Source of the DNA: Ichthyophis bannanicus
Lineage: Eukaryota; Chordata; Amphibia; Gymnophiona; Ichthyophiidae
Assembly: GCA_033557465.1 (NCBI GenBank)
Contig: CM066031.1
Span: forward strand, 174,685,043-174,749,042
DNA: 64,000 nucleotides
Direction: 5' to 3'
Every line of letters starts with the position of its first letter. Position 1 is the first letter of the stretch. Positions 32,025 through 43,658 of the stretch are shown here, piece by piece. The notes beneath the pieces were generated by a model. The model had not been told where the DNA came from. It did no database searches and was given only the letters and a program-made list of their open reading frames with translations. The translations under genes were made by a program, and so were the position numbers.

Positions 32025-32155
32025 AAGACTAGAAAAGGGAACTGTTACTTCTGGAGAGAGATCTGCAATTGTGAGTATATATTTCTGGGAATTTTCTGAA
32101 AGGAATTCTTTCCATTAAAGCTATTTAATTTGTGAACCCACTATTTTTTGTTAAA

Positions 32156-32436
32156 TCACTCAGGGCCTAGTAGCAGCAGTTTAAGTTTAAATTTAAAACA
32201 CAAAAGAGAACTTTCTGGTTACATTAAATACGCAGCAGAGAGCTTGTAGTTTTAATTTAATAGTCACTCAGGGCCTAGCATCAGCAAAGTACTTTTAGTT
32301 TAAATTTAAAAAACACAGAAGAGAGCTTTCTGGTTAAATTTGTAACCCAGCAGAGAGCTTGTAGTTTAAATTTCATAATAAGTTAAAGCCTAGCAGCAGC
32401 AAAGAGCTATAATTTAAATCAAATAAGAATATAGCT
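32156..32436 (+). repeat. reiterated 5'UTR units of CR1 copy A
   Basis: Two units of about 110 bp start 'tcactcagggcctagtagca' (32156) and 'tcactcagggcctagcatca' (32265); a third, shorter one starts near 32383 ('ttaaagcctagcagcagc'). Each contains 'gcagagagcttgtag' and a 'tttaaattt' block. Tandem units upstream of ORF1 are a common promoter form in LINEs. Confidence 0.65.
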
Positions 32437-32458
32437 TACCTCATCAGCACAGGACAGG

Positions 32459-34240
32459 GTACTGTGTAGCAGCCCTCTTTTATTTATTTATTTATTTATT
32501 TAACAACTTTTATATACCGCACTATTCATAATCAGCGCGGTTTACATAGAACAAGAAAACATCAGACAAGATACAATTATCTGTTTTTTGTTTACATATA
32601 ACAGGAACAATAACTTGGGTAACCGGGGTAATTATTTACAACAAATAATAGTCAGTGTAACTATTTACATTTGGAAGACATATTGTATAAAAAAGAACCT
32701 TGTTAATATGAGAGAGAGGTGTGAAGTGTTGTTGGGATAGCAGAGGTTACGTGGAAAGAACGTGATTGTTGCTATTTGAGTGTGCCTGTGTTACTATGTT
32801 CTCTGGGAAATATTTGATGAAAAGGTGATGTTTCAAGGCCTTCTTGAACTGGAAGAGATCAGCGATGGCCCTAATGTGTGGTGGGAGGGTGTTCCAAAGT
32901 TTTGGAGCGCATAAACTGAAGGATCGGTTTACTGTTGTGGAGTTGTATCTTAAGGACTCTTTTGGTACCATTAGCATGTTTAATTCCGTGGTTCTTCTTA
33001 GCCTGTTGGTAGGGATTGGTTGGATCATCTCTGATAATGATGAGGGAGCGAGTCCTTTGTGAGCTTTAAAGGCCAGGAGCAGAGTCTTGAAGGTGATTCT
33101 CGCTTGGATAGGGAGCCAATGTAGTTGTTTCAGGAGAGGTGTTACATGTTCTCTTTTAGGTACCCCGAAAAGCACTCTTGCTGCACTGTTTAAGGCTAGT
33201 TGAAGCAGGTTTAGGGTAGATTGAGGGAGCCCTTGTAATATAGAGTTTGCAAAGTCAACATGGGGAATAATTAGAGCCTGGTAGACCGTACGGAAATTAT
33301 CTGGATCAATCAGTTGTCGGAGGTGTCTGAGGGAGCGAATCTTGAAATACACTGCCCTTACTGTGTTGGCTATGTGGGAATTCATATCCAGATTCTGATC
33401 CAGAGTCACTCCAAGGTATCGGATGTGGGATTATACTTGCAACTTGGAATCTTGAACCTCAAGGAATGTGGGTGGTGTGAACTTAGAGTTCCTTGAGATA
33501 AAAAGAACTTCCGTTTTTTTGTGCTGGATTCTGAGATTTTGAGTCAGTAGCTAATTTGAGATGGCGTTAAAACAGTTGGTTATGGGGGTGAGGATCATAT
33601 TATCTATGCAGAATGGCATATATAGTAACATGTCATCAGCATAGATCATACAGTTGACATTGAAGGACCTGATAATGTTGCATATAGGTTGCATGTATAT
33701 GTTAAATAGTAGTGATGATAGAGAGGAACCTTGCGGGACTCCTTGTCCTTGGTGAAATGGATCTGATGTTTCACCATTTCAGCAAACATGCTGCCATCTC
33801 TCTGAGAGGTATGAGTTGCACCATTCGAGAGCATTTCCACAAAGGCCCTTCTCTCTTAGGCGGATAATGAGAAGATCATGACAGACCGAATCAAAAGCAG
33901 CCGCAATATCTAAAAAGATGAGAACAAAACCCTGTTTGATGTTATCGATACCAGAGTTTAGGCTGTTGAGGAGTGAAGTGAGGAGTGTCTCGACCCCGTG
34001 CGATTCTCTGAAACCATGTTGACAGGTATCCAAAGGCGCTTCAGTGTCAATATGGTCTTGTAGTTGTCTGTAGGCTATTTTTTCAATTATTTTTGCAAGA
34101 GTGGGTATGCTGGAAATGGGTCGGTAAGAGTCTGTTTTTTGTGGATCTAACTTGAGGTTTTTCAGTAGAGGTCTGATAGATGTCTGTTTGAGGGCAGCAG
34201 GGAATGAGCCGGTGTCAAATGATAGCCTTATGATAAGTGT
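32459..34240 (-). mobile_element. L2-clade LINE (L2-2), 5'-truncated
   Basis: The 3' end at 32476 carries (ATTT)n and the 'ataccgcac...gcggtttaca' terminus. The minus strand reads RT motifs from 34033: HGFRESHGVETLL, LIFLDIAAAFDSVCHDLL (motif A), a stop after RWQHVC, GVPQGSSLSSLLF (motif B), and MIYADDMLLY (motif C, near 33648-33619), then LGVTLDQNLDMNSHI and a 220-aa open C-terminal frame (33409-32747) with PKLWNTLPPHIR and FKKALKHHLF. The 5' end of the element, with the endonuclease, is absent. It interrupts the CR1 copy A 5'UTR. Confidence 0.85.
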
Positions 34241-34490
34241 TATTTCCCTCCCTTCCTCCCCTGGGATAATCGTAGCTTTATAGGTACTTACACATCTTAA
34301 AAGACAGGAGGTGCTCTCAGGTGAAGCTCATTACCCAAATCAGTCATACACTAAGGACCTGAGATCAATTAAGCTTCAGGTGAACAAAGTATATTAAACG
34401 TATTAGGTACAGTTTTATTGGTATAAATATCCATAGCAACCCTTAATAAGTAAAAATCATAAAGATCTAAACAAAAACTAAAAACTACGA

Positions 34491-35410
34491 TGCAGACAGC
34501 AGTCCAGCAGCGAAATGGGGGCTTTCCAGTCTTTTGCATTGAGTGTCACATGTATGATTTTCTCCCAGTTGGTGAGAGGTCTTACATGTGCACTAGGTGA
34601 AAGGAGCTCTTTGTTCTCAGGGAACAAGTCCGTTCTCTAGAGGCTAGAGTAGCAGACTTGGAAAACATAAGAAAGACAGAGAGGTACATAGACGAGACCT
34701 ACAGGGATATAGTCCTGAAGTCCCACCTCCAGTCTGGCAGAATCCCTGTTGCCATGGAGGAGAGAGGTCACGTGACAGGGGAGCATCACCCTGGTGTGGC
34801 AGGACGTGATCCTGTAACTAGGACCTGTCCTCCAGGTGAAGTAAAACCCTCTCGCACTGAGGAAGTTTCTCCAGGGCCATGTGCCCATGAGGGAAGGGTT
34901 AGGACAGCCGTTATAGTTGGTGATTCAATCATTAGGCATGTAGATAGCTGGGTGGCTGGTGGACGTGAGGATCGCCTGGTAACATGCTTGCCTGGTGCGA
35001 AGGTAGTGGACCTCACGCGCCACCTAGATAAGGTCTTAGATAGTGCTGGGTAGGAGTCTGCTGTCTTGGTACATGTCGGTACCAATGACATAGAAAAATG
35101 TGGTAGGGAGGTTATGGAGGCTACACTTAGGCTTTTAGGTAGGAAGTTGAAATCCAGAACTTCCAGGGTAGCTTTCTCCGACATGCTTCCCGTTCCACGT
35201 GCAGGGCCCAAAAGGAAGGCAGAGCTCCGGAGTCTCAATGCGTGGATGAGACAATGGTGCAGAGATGAGGGGTTTGGATTTGTTAGGAAATGGGGAACAT
35301 TCTGCGGAAAGGAGGGGCTCTTCTGAAGGGATGGGCTTCACCTTAACCGGGATGAAACCAGGCTGCTGGCATTAACCTTTAAAAAGGTGTTAGAGCAGCT
35401 TTTAAACTAG
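34491..35410 (+). pseudogene. CR1 ORF1 (SGNH esterase type), broken
   Basis: Counterpart of the intact 306-aa ORF1 of copy B. A 1-bp deletion near codon 4 shifts the frame, and three in-frame stops follow: TGA 34598-34600 (inside the CxxC finger), TAG 35051-35053 (just after the SAG of LDKVLDSAG), and TGA 35324-35326 (before RDGLHLNRD). The esterase motifs [38 protein letters not shown] and DGLHLN are still readable. ORF2 begins 35 bp downstream. Confidence 0.88.
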
Positions 35411-35445
35411 ATAATAGGGGAAAGCCGACAGTCGCCCAAGAGCGG

Positions 35446-38409
35446 ATGGTTCGAAAAAATGTATCTTTGAAGGATACTACCAAAAGCAGAGAGGTTCCAA
35501 AAAAGAGTAAAGTAGCCCAAATGCCCTGGAGTATGGAGAAGACAGAGCTTAAAGATCCCAAATTACCCATGTCTACCAACAGCCAAATTAATGTGAATAA
35601 AATACAGTCTCTAAAATGCTTGTATGCAAATGCTAGAAATCTAAAAAATAAGATGGGAGAGTTAGAATATATAGCACTAAATGAGAGGTTAGATATGATT
35701 GGAATATCAGAGACATGGTGGAAGGAGGACAACCAGTGGGACACTGTGATACCTGGGTACAAACTATATCGTAATGATAGAGCTGATCAAATTGGAGGAG
35801 GGATTGCGCTCTATGTTAGAGAGGGCATTGAGTCAGAAAGGATTAAAGTTTTGCAGGAAACAAAATTTGCTGTAGAATCTCTATGGATTGAAATTCCATG
35901 TAAAAAGGGGAAGGCGATGGCAGTGGGGGTGTACTATCGACCGCCTGGCCAGAATGACCAAATGGATGATGAAATGCTCAAAGAAATTAAGGAAGCTAAC
36001 AAATGTTACAGCGTGGTAATAATAATGGGTGATTTCAATTACCCCGGTATCGACTGGGTCAGTGTCACGGCAGGACATGCTAGGGAGATAAAGTTCCTAG
36101 ATGAAATAAATGACTGCTTCTTGGAGCAGCTGGTTCATGAACCGACCAGAGGGGAAGCCATATTAGACCTAGTCCTTAGTGGAACACCAGATCTAGTGCA
36201 AGAGATAAAGGTATTGGGACCACTTGGCAATAGTGATCATAGCATGATCGCCTTTGATTTAATTAGTGGAGGAGGGATAATAAGGAAATCCACAGTACTA
36301 CCTTTTAACTTTCGAAAGGGAGACTATGATAAAATGAGGAAAATAGTTAAGAAAAAACTAAAAGGAGCAGTGGCAAAGGTTAAAGACTTACATCAAGCTT
36401 GGGTGTTGTTGAAAAATACTATCTTGGAAGCCCAGACCAGCTGTATTCCCCGCTTTAAGAAATGTGGAAGGAAGTCCAAAAAACTACCAGCATGGTTTAA
36501 AGGTGAGGTCAGAGAGGCTGTTGTTGCCAAAAAAGCATCTTTCAGGAAATGGAAAAAAGAGCCAAACGACGAAACCTGGAAACAGCACAAGCACTGGCAG
36601 GTCAAATGCAAGGCATTGATAAAGCAGACAAAGGGAGAATTTGAGAAGAAGCTTGCTGCGGAAGCAAAATCGCGAAATAAAGATTTTTTCAAGTACATTC
36701 ATAGCAAAAAACCTGTGAGAGAGTCAGTTGGTCCATTAGATGATAGAAGAGTTAAAGGGGCACTAAGAGGTGACAAGGCGATAGCGGAGAGACTGAATGA
36801 ATTCTTTGCTTCGGTCTTTACTGAGGAAGATGTAGGAATGTTACCCATGACTGAAGTGGTATTTAAAGGTGCGGAAGAATTGAAGGAAATATCGATACAT
36901 CGGGAAGATGTATTACAACTATTAGATAAACTGAAGAGTAGCAAATCACCTGGGCCGGATGGTATACATCCAAGGGTGTTGAAAGAACTGAAATATGAGA
37001 TTGCAGACCTGCTATTAGTAATCTGTGAACTATGATTAAAATCATCTCTAATACCTGAAGATTGGAGGATCGCCAATGTAACACCAATTTTTAAAAAGGG
37101 TTCCAGGGGTGATCCGGGAAACTACAGACCGGTGAGCCTCACGTCAGTACCGGGAAAAATGTTAGAAACCATCATAAAGAATAAAATTACTCAGCATGTA
37201 GATAGTCATGGCCTAATGGGAGACAGCCAACATGGCTTTAGACAAGGAAAATCTTGTCTTACTAATCTGTTATGTTTTTTTGAAAGTGTGAATAAACAGG
37301 TGGACAAAGGTGAGTCGGTTGATATAGTGTATCTAGACTTTCAGAAAGCCTTTGACAAGGTCCCTCATCAGAGACTTTTGGCAAAACTAAAGAGTCATGG
37401 GATAGGAGGCAGTGTACTACTGTGGATCAGGAACTGGTTAAAAAATAGAAAGCAGAGGGTTCGGCTAAATGGCCAATTTTCCCAATGGAGAAAGGTGAAT
37501 AGTGGTGTACCCCAGGGATCTGTGCTGGGTCCGCTGCTTTTTGACATATTCATAAATGACCTGGAAAGAGGAATAACGAGTGAGGTTATCAAATTTGCAG
37601 ATGACACAAAACTATTTAAAGTTGTTAAAACCCAAGTGGATAGTGGAAAATTGCAAGAGGATCTTGATAAATTGGAAGACTGGGCATCAAAATGGCAGAT
37701 GAAATGTAATGTAGACAAGTGCAAAGTTATGCACCTAGGGAAGAACAACCCAAACTATGGTTACACAATGCAAAGTTCCACATTAGGAACCACCACCCAG
37801 GAAAAAGATTTAGGCATCATTGTGGATAACATGTTAAAACCCCCGGCCCAGTGTGCAGCGGCAGCCAAGACAGCAAATAGAATGCTAGGTATCATAAGGA
37901 AAGGAATGGAAAATAAAACAAAAGATATTATAATGCCTCTATACCGTTCCATGGTGAGACCGCACCTTGAATACTGTGTGCAATTTTGGTCGCCGTATCT
38001 TAAAAAGTATATAGCGTTATTAGAAAAGGTTCAGAGAAGAGCCACCAAAATGGTAAAGGGGATGGAAGGATACTCCTATGAAGAAAGGCTAAAAAGGTTA
38101 GGGCTCTTTAAACTGGAAAAGAGACGGCTGAGGGGAGATACGATAGAAGTCTATAAATTAATGAACGGAGTGGAACGGGTAAACGTAGATCGATTGTTTA
38201 CGTTATCAGAATATAGAAAGACTAGGGGACATACAATGAAGCTACAGGGTAAACTATTTAAAACTAATAAAAGAAAATATTTTTTCACTCAACGTGTAAT
38301 CAAACTCTGGAATTTGTTACCGGAGGATGTAGTAAAGGCTGTTAGTGTAGCTGGGTTTAAAAAAGGTTTGGACAAGTTCCTGGAGGAAAGGTCCATAAAC
38401 CATTATTAA
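35446..38409 (+). pseudogene. CR1 ORF2 (endonuclease-RT), one nonsense codon
   Basis: The frame is continuous from the ATG at 35446 to the stop at 38409 apart from one TGA at 37033-37035, where copy B has a serine codon (CEL-S-LKSS). It also lacks two codons present in copy B (KGDTAEEL vs KGAEEL). Endonuclease motifs: [46 protein letters not shown] motifs: [45 protein letters not shown] and [11 protein letters not shown]. The stop lies just upstream of the RT motifs, so any product would be an endonuclease-only fragment. Confidence 0.9.
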
Positions 38410-38571
38410 GAAGGGACCCAGGATATCAATGCTTGACCCAGTACAAGCATTGCGGAACCTGTGTCTTTTGGGGAAACTGCTAGGTACGTATGACCTAGAT
38501 TGGCCACTGTTGGAAACAGGATACTGGGCTTGATGGACCTTGGTCTGACCCAGAATGGCATATCTTATGTA

Positions 38572-39112
38572 AGTCTTAAGGGACGCCTTAAAGTTGGGGA
38601 GAGAAGATTCAAGATGGGGTTCTGTATGGAAGGAGTTCCAAAGGAAGGGACCAAGGAAGAAAAATGCTGAGTGCCGGGTACTTTCGAGATGGGCTTGTGT
38701 AAGCAAAGGCAGATTGAGGTGATTCACGTGAATGGATATAAGAAACTAGATGGCACATATGGAATCAGATGAGAGGACAAATTATCAGGGGAACCAAAAT
38801 GCAAGGTTTTATGAATGATGGTAAGTAATTTATACTGTGTACAGTGTGATAATGGAAACCAATGGGATCTAATAAGGAGCAGGGTGACATGACCGTATCT
38901 GGTGGCATGGTGCAGAAGACGGATAGCAGTATTTTGTACAGGCTGAAGGCGCTTTATTTGGTAATGGGGAAGACAGAAGTAAATTACATTACAGCAATCG
39001 AGACTTGAAATTACTAGAGTAAGAAAAGGAGTAATGATGGAAGAGGAAGGAAGAAAGGATTAAATTGAACGTATCTGGCATAGATAATAAAAAGACCACT
39101 TCATAACAGCAA
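38572..39112 (-). mobile_element. L2-3, C-terminal coding part (right piece)
   Basis: On the minus strand the decayed frame includes an FLLGPFLWNSFHTEPHLESS block followed by LPNFKASLKTY, the typical 'pxLWNxLPxxxR...FKxxLKTxLF' end of L2/CR1-group ORF2. Further right it shows NAT AIRLLHHATRYGHVT-like sequence. It joins the left piece at 32024 across CR1 copy A. Confidence 0.6.
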
Positions 39113-39193
39113 TAGTATATTCCTTCCCTCCATCCCTATTGTCTCCCCCTACCCAAACAGCAAGGGGCTGTTCAGTATGCTGTATATCCATGC

Positions 39194-39265
39194 TGCTGAT
39201 GGCTCTGCATTCCAACCCCTATGATGTAAACTTCTTATTTCTGAGGACCCACAGAGCCATCAGCA
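39194..39265. repeat. 14-bp perfect inverted repeat
   Basis: tgctgatggctctg (39194-39207) and its exact complement (39252-39265) enclose a 44-bp loop at the boundary of CR1 copy B. Confidence 0.6.
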
Positions 39266-39564
39266 GGATACCTTGTAACTGCCCTCTTTAATAGGACTTA
39301 TCTCCCTCCCTCCCTCCCCAGCACCCACCCACCCCTGGGGTAATTGTAGTTTTATAGGTACTTGCACATCTTAGAGGAAAAGGGCTGCTCTCAGGTGCAG
39401 CTCTTAATCCAAATCAGTCATACACAGAGGACCTGAGATTAATTAAGCTTCAGGTACACAGGGTGTATTAGGGGTATTAGATACACTTTTATTAGTATAA
39501 GCATCTACACCAATCCTTATTATATACCGAATTTAAAAGACCTAAACACAAGCTTTAAACTAAG

Positions 39565-40485
39565 ATGCAGACAGAGGTCCAGCAACAAGATGGGGGTTCT
39601 CCAGTCTTTTGCATTGAGTGTCACATGTATGATTTTCTCCCAGTTGGTGAGAGGTCCTACATATGCACTAAGTGCAGGGAGCTCTTTGCTCTCAGGGAAC
39701 GAGTCCGTTCTCTAGAGGCTAGAGGAGCAGACCTGGAAGACATAAGAAAGACAGAGAAGTGCATGGATGAGACCTACAGGGATATAGTCCTGAAGTCCCA
39801 CCTCCAGTCTGGCAGCATCCCTGTTGCCATGGAGGAGAGAGGTCACGTGACAGGAGAGCATCACCCTGGTGTGGCAGGAAGTGATCCTGTAACTAGGACC
39901 TGTCCTCCAGGTGATGTAAAACCCTCTCACACCGAGGACGTTTCTCCAGGGCCATGTCCCCATGAGGGGAGGGTCAGGACAGCTGTTATAGTTGGTGATT
40001 CAATCATTAGGAATGTAGATAGCTGGGTGGCTGGTGGACGTGAGGATCGCCTGGTAACATGCCTGCCTGGTGCGAAGGTAGCAGATCTCACGCACCGCCT
40101 AGATAGGATCATAGATAGTGCTGGGGGGGAGTCTGCTGTCTTGGTACATGTTGGTACCAATGACATAGGAAAATGTGGTAGGGAAGTTCTGGAGGCTAAA
40201 TTTAAGCTTTTAGGTAGGAAGTTGAAATCCAGAACTTCCAGGATAGCGTTCTCCGAAATGCTTCCTGTTCCACGTGCAGGACCCAAAAGACAGGCAGAGC
40301 TCCGGAGTCTCAATGCGTGGAAGAGACAATGGTGCAAGGATGAGGGTTTTGGATTTGTTAGGAACTGGGGAACATTCTGGGGAAAGGGGGAGCTCTTCCG
40401 AAGGGATGGGCTTCACCTTAATCAGGATGGGACCAGACTGCTGGCATTAACCTTTAAAAAAGAGATAGAGAAGCTTTTAAACTAG
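39565..40485 (+). CDS. CR1 ORF1 protein, esterase type (306 aa)
   Basis: CR1 ORF1 proteins bind nucleic acid and, in many vertebrate families, carry an SGNH-type esterase. The ATG at 39565 is used. Residues ~16-45 show CIEC...CTKC, a small zinc-binding motif (CxxC-x18-CxxC), then a short coiled coil ([20 protein letters not shown]), a variable linker, and the esterase: block [16 protein letters not shown] (catalytic Ser in GDS), block II-like LPGAKVADL, block [15 protein letters not shown] (Asn in GTND), block [15 protein letters not shown] (catalytic Asp/His in DGLH). The protein ends 35 bp before ORF2. All expected catalytic residues are present. Confidence 0.92.
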   Translation: MQTEVQQQDGGSPVFCIECHMYDFLPVGERSYICTKCRELFALRERVRSLEARGADLEDIRKTEKCMDETYRDIVLKSHLQSGSIPVAMEERGHVTGEHHPGVAGSDPVTRTCPPGDVKPSHTEDVSPGPCPHEGRVRTAVIVGDSIIRNVDSWVAGGREDRLVTCLPGAKVADLTHRLDRIIDSAGGESAVLVHVGTNDIGKCGREVLEAKFKLLGRKLKSRTSRIAFSEMLPVPRAGPKRQAELRSLNAWKRQWCKDEGFGFVRNWGTFWGKGELFRRDGLHLNQDGTRLLALTFKKEIEKLLN

Positions 40486-40520
40486 AAAATAGGGGAAAGC
40501 CGACAGTCACCCAGGAGCGC

Positions 40521-43490
40521 ATGGTTCGGATAAAGGTATCCTTGAAGGATACTACCAAAAGCAGTGAGGTTCCAAAAGGGAGTATAGTAGCCCAAATGCC
40601 CTTGAGTAAGGAGCAGACAGAGCATAAGGATTCCCAACTACCCATGCCTACCAATAGCCAGATTAATATTAATAAAATACAGTCTCTAAAATGCTTGTAT
40701 GCCAATGCTAGAAGTCTAAACAATAAGATGGGAGAATTAGAATATATAGCACTAAATGAGAGGTTAGATATGATTGCACTCTCAGAGACATGGTGGAAGG
40801 AGGATAACCAGTGGGACACTGTGATACCTGGATACAAACTATATCGTAATGATAGAGCTAAACAAATTGGTGGAGGGGTTGCGCTCTATGTTAGAGAGGG
40901 CATTGAGTCAGAAAGGATTAAAGTTTTGCAGGGAACAAAATTTGCTGTAGAATCTCTATGGATTGAAATTCCATTTATGAAGGGGAAGGTGATGGCAGTG
41001 GGAGTATACTATCGACCACCTGGCCAGAATGAACAAATGGATGATGAAATGCTCAAAGAAATCAAGGAAGCTAACAAAAGCCACAACAGAGTAGTAATAA
41101 TGGGTGATTTCAATTACCCCGTTATCGACTGGGACAGTGTCACAGCAGGACAAGCTAAAGAGATAAAGTTTCTAGATGAAATAAATGACTGCTTCTTGGA
41201 GCAGCTGATTCATGAACCGACCAGAGGGGAAGCCATACTGGACCTAGTCCTTAGTGGAACACCAGATCTGGTGCAAGAAATAAGGGTGTTGGGACCACTT
41301 GGCAATAGTGATCATAGTATGATCATGTTTGATTTAATCAGTGGAGGACAGATAGTAAAGGAATCCACAGTACTACCTTTTAACTTTCAAAAGGGAGACT
41401 ATGATAGAATGAGGAATATAGTTCGGAAAAAACTAAAAGGAGCGGTTCCAAAGGTTAAAGACTTACAGCAAGCTTGGGTGTTATTTAAAAATACTATCCT
41501 CGAAGCCCAGACCAGCTGTATTCCACGCATTAAGAAAAGTGGAAGAAAGTCCAAAAAACTGCCAGCATGGTTTAAAGGTGAGGTCAGAGAGGCTGTTGCT
41601 GCCAAAAGAGCAACCTTCAGGAAATGGAAAAAAGAGCCAAATGATGAAAACTGGAAACAGCACAAGCACTGGCAAGTTAAATGCAAAGCATTGATAAGGC
41701 AGGCAAAGCGGGAATTTGAGAAGAAACTTGCTACGGAAGCAAAAACACGAAATAAAGACTTTTTCAAGTACATTCGTAGCAAAAGGCCTGTGAGAGAGTC
41801 AATTGGACCATTAGATGATAGAGGCGTAAAAGGGGCAGTAAGAGGAGACAAGGCTATAGCAGAGAGACTGAATGAATTCTTTGCTTCGGTCTTTACTGAG
41901 GAAGATGTAGGGATGTTACCCAAGACTGAAGTGGTATTTAAAGGTGATACTGCAGAGGAATTGAGAGAAATATCGCTACACCGGGAAGATATATTACAAC
42001 TATTTGATAAACTGAATAGTAGCAAATCACCTGGACCGGATGGTATACATCCCAGAGTGTTGAAAGAACTGAAATATGAGATTGCAGACCTGTTATTGGT
42101 AATCTGTGAACTTTCATTAAAATCATCTGTAATACCTGAAGATTGGAGGGTCGCCAACGTAACACCAATTTTTAAAAAGGGTTCCAGGGGTGACCCGGGA
42201 AATTACAGACCGGTGAGCCTGACGTCAGTACCAGGGAAAATGGTAGAAACCATCATAAAGAACAAAATTACACAGCATGTAGATAGTCATGGCCTAATGG
42301 GAGACAGCCAACATGGCTTTAGACAAGGAAGATCTTGTCTTACTAATCTGATCTGTTTTTTTGAAGGTGTGCATAAACAGGTAGACAAAGGTGAGTCGGT
42401 TGATATAGTGTATCTGGACTTTCAGAAAGCTTTTGACAAGGTCCCCCATCAGAGACTTTTGGCGAAGCTAAAAAGTCATGGGATAGGAGGCAGTGTACTA
42501 TTGTGGATCGGGAACTGGTTAAAAGATAGAAAGCAGAGGGTAGGGCTAAATGGCCAATATTCCCAATGGAAAAAGGTGAATAGCGGAGTACCCCAGGGAT
42601 CTGTACTGGGTCCGCTACTTTTTGACATATTCATAAATGACCTGGAAAAGGGAATAACTAGTGAGGTTATCAAATTTGCAGATGACACAAAACTGTTTAA
42701 AGTTGTTAAAACCCAAGAGGATTGTGGAAAACTGCAGGAGGATCTGGATAAATTGGAAGACTGGGCATCCAAATGGCAGATGAAATTTAATGTGGACAAG
42801 TACAAAGTTATGCACCTAGGAAAGAACAACCCACACTATAGTTACACGATGCAAGGCTCCACATTAGAAACCACCACCCAGGAAAAAGATTTAGGAGTCA
42901 TCGTGGATAACATGTTAAAACCCTCCGCCCAGTGTGCAGCGGCGGCCAAGAAAGCAAATAGAATGCTAGGTATCATAAGGAAAGGGATGGAGAATAAAAC
43001 AAAGGATATTATAATGCCTCTGTATCGCTCCATGGTACGACCGCACCTTGAATATTGTGTGCAATTCTGGTCACCGTATCTTAAAAAGGACATAGAGTTA
43101 TTAGAAAAAGTACAGAGAAGAGCCACCAAATTGGTGAAGGGGATGGAAGGCTACTCCTATGAAGAGAGGCTAAAAAGGTTAGGGCTCTTTAACCTAGAAA
43201 AGAGACGGCTGAGGGGAGATATGATAGAGGTGTATAAATTAATGAATGGAGTGGAACGGATAAACGTGGATCAATTGTTTACGCTATCAGAATATAGAAG
43301 GACTAGGGGACATGTAATGAAGCTACAGGGTAAACTATTTAAGACAAATAGGAGAAAATATTTCTTCACTCAACGTGTAATCAAACTCTGGAATCTGTTA
43401 CCGGAGGATGTAGTAAGGGCTGTTAGTATAGCTGGGTTTAAAAAAGGTTTGGACAAGTTCCTGGAGGAAAGGTCCATAAACCACTATTAA
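40521..43490 (+). CDS. CR1 ORF2: AP-like endonuclease and RT (989 aa)
   Basis: It cuts the target and copies CR1 RNA at the nick. Domain order: endonuclease (~50-290) with [33 protein letters not shown] and [12 protein letters not shown], so Asn, Glu, Asp-Asn and Asp-His catalytic positions are all kept; a basic linker (~290-480); RT (~485-770) with [63 protein letters not shown] and active site [11 protein letters not shown]; and a C-terminal thumb-like region with [17 protein letters not shown] and [13 protein letters not shown]. No stop or frameshift. FADD rather than YADD is normal in this clade. It is in a different frame from ORF1. Confidence 0.93.
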   Translation: MVRIKVSLKDTTKSSEVPKGSIVAQMPLSKEQTEHKDSQLPMPTNSQININKIQSLKCLYANARSLNNKMGELEYIALNERLDMIALSETWWKEDNQWDTVIPGYKLYRNDRAKQIGGGVALYVREGIESERIKVLQGTKFAVESLWIEIPFMKGKVMAVGVYYRPPGQNEQMDDEMLKEIKEANKSHNRVVIMGDFNYPVIDWDSVTAGQAKEIKFLDEINDCFLEQLIHEPTRGEAILDLVLSGTPDLVQEIRVLGPLGNSDHSMIMFDLISGGQIVKESTVLPFNFQKGDYDRMRNIVRKKLKGAVPKVKDLQQAWVLFKNTILEAQTSCIPRIKKSGRKSKKLPAWFKGEVREAVAAKRATFRKWKKEPNDENWKQHKHWQVKCKALIRQAKREFEKKLATEAKTRNKDFFKYIRSKRPVRESIGPLDDRGVKGAVRGDKAIAERLNEFFASVFTEEDVGMLPKTEVVFKGDTAEELREISLHREDILQLFDKLNSSKSPGPDGIHPRVLKELKYEIADLLLVICELSLKSSVIPEDWRVANVTPIFKKGSRGDPGNYRPVSLTSVPGKMVETIIKNKITQHVDSHGLMGDSQHGFRQGRSCLTNLICFFEGVHKQVDKGESVDIVYLDFQKAFDKVPHQRLLAKLKSHGIGGSVLLWIGNWLKDRKQRVGLNGQYSQWKKVNSGVPQGSVLGPLLFDIFINDLEKGITSEVIKFADDTKLFKVVKTQEDCGKLQEDLDKLEDWASKWQMKFNVDKYKVMHLGKNNPHYSYTMQGSTLETTTQEKDLGVIVDNMLKPSAQCAAAAKKANRMLGIIRKGMENKTKDIIMPLYRSMVRPHLEYCVQFWSPYLKKDIELLEKVQRRATKLVKGMEGYSYEERLKRLGLFNLEKRRLRGDMIEVYKLMNGVERINVDQLFTLSEYRRTRGHVMKLQGKLFKTNRRKYFFTQRVIKLWNLLPEDVVRAVSIAGFKKGLDKFLEERSINHY

Positions 43491-43658
43491 AAAGGGACCC
43501 AGGATATCAATGCTTGGCCTAGTACAAGCACTGCAGAACCTGTGTCTTTTGGGGAAACTGCTAGGTACGTATGACCTAGATTGGCCACTGTTGGAAACAG
43601 GATACTGGGCTTGATGGACCTCGGTCTGACCCAGTATGGCATTTCTTATGTTCTTATG

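Larger units (their letters stand above)
32025..38571 (+). mobile_element. near full-length CR1 (copy A)
   Basis: The CR1 comprises a long 5'UTR (32025-32458 and 34241-34490), an ORF1 pseudogene, an ORF2 with one stop, and the CR1 3' end at 38571. An L2 (32459-34240) lies in its 5'UTR. The 5'UTR after the L2 matches that of copy B from 39300 onwards ('tttataggtacttrcacatctta', 'cagtcatacac', 'aattaagcttcagg'). It sits inside L2-3. Without the L2 it is about 4.8 kb. Confidence 0.88.
39255..43658 (+). mobile_element. CR1 LINE with both ORFs intact (copy B)
   Basis: The element has a ~300-bp 5'UTR, ORF1 (306 aa) and ORF2 (989 aa) without interruption, a 165-bp 3'UTR and the octamer terminus TTCTTATG x2 at 43644-43658. 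CR1s have no poly(A); the octamer tail is the recognition end for their RT. The 5' boundary is uncertain: homology with copy A begins at about 39262, and copy A has more 5' sequence, so copy B may lack part of the leader. Coding capacity is complete. Confidence 0.9.

Noticed and set aside
39565..40485. Host esterase/lipase gene
   Set aside because: The frame lies 35 bp before an intact CR1 ORF2 and is duplicated with it at 34.5 kb, so it is CR1 ORF1.
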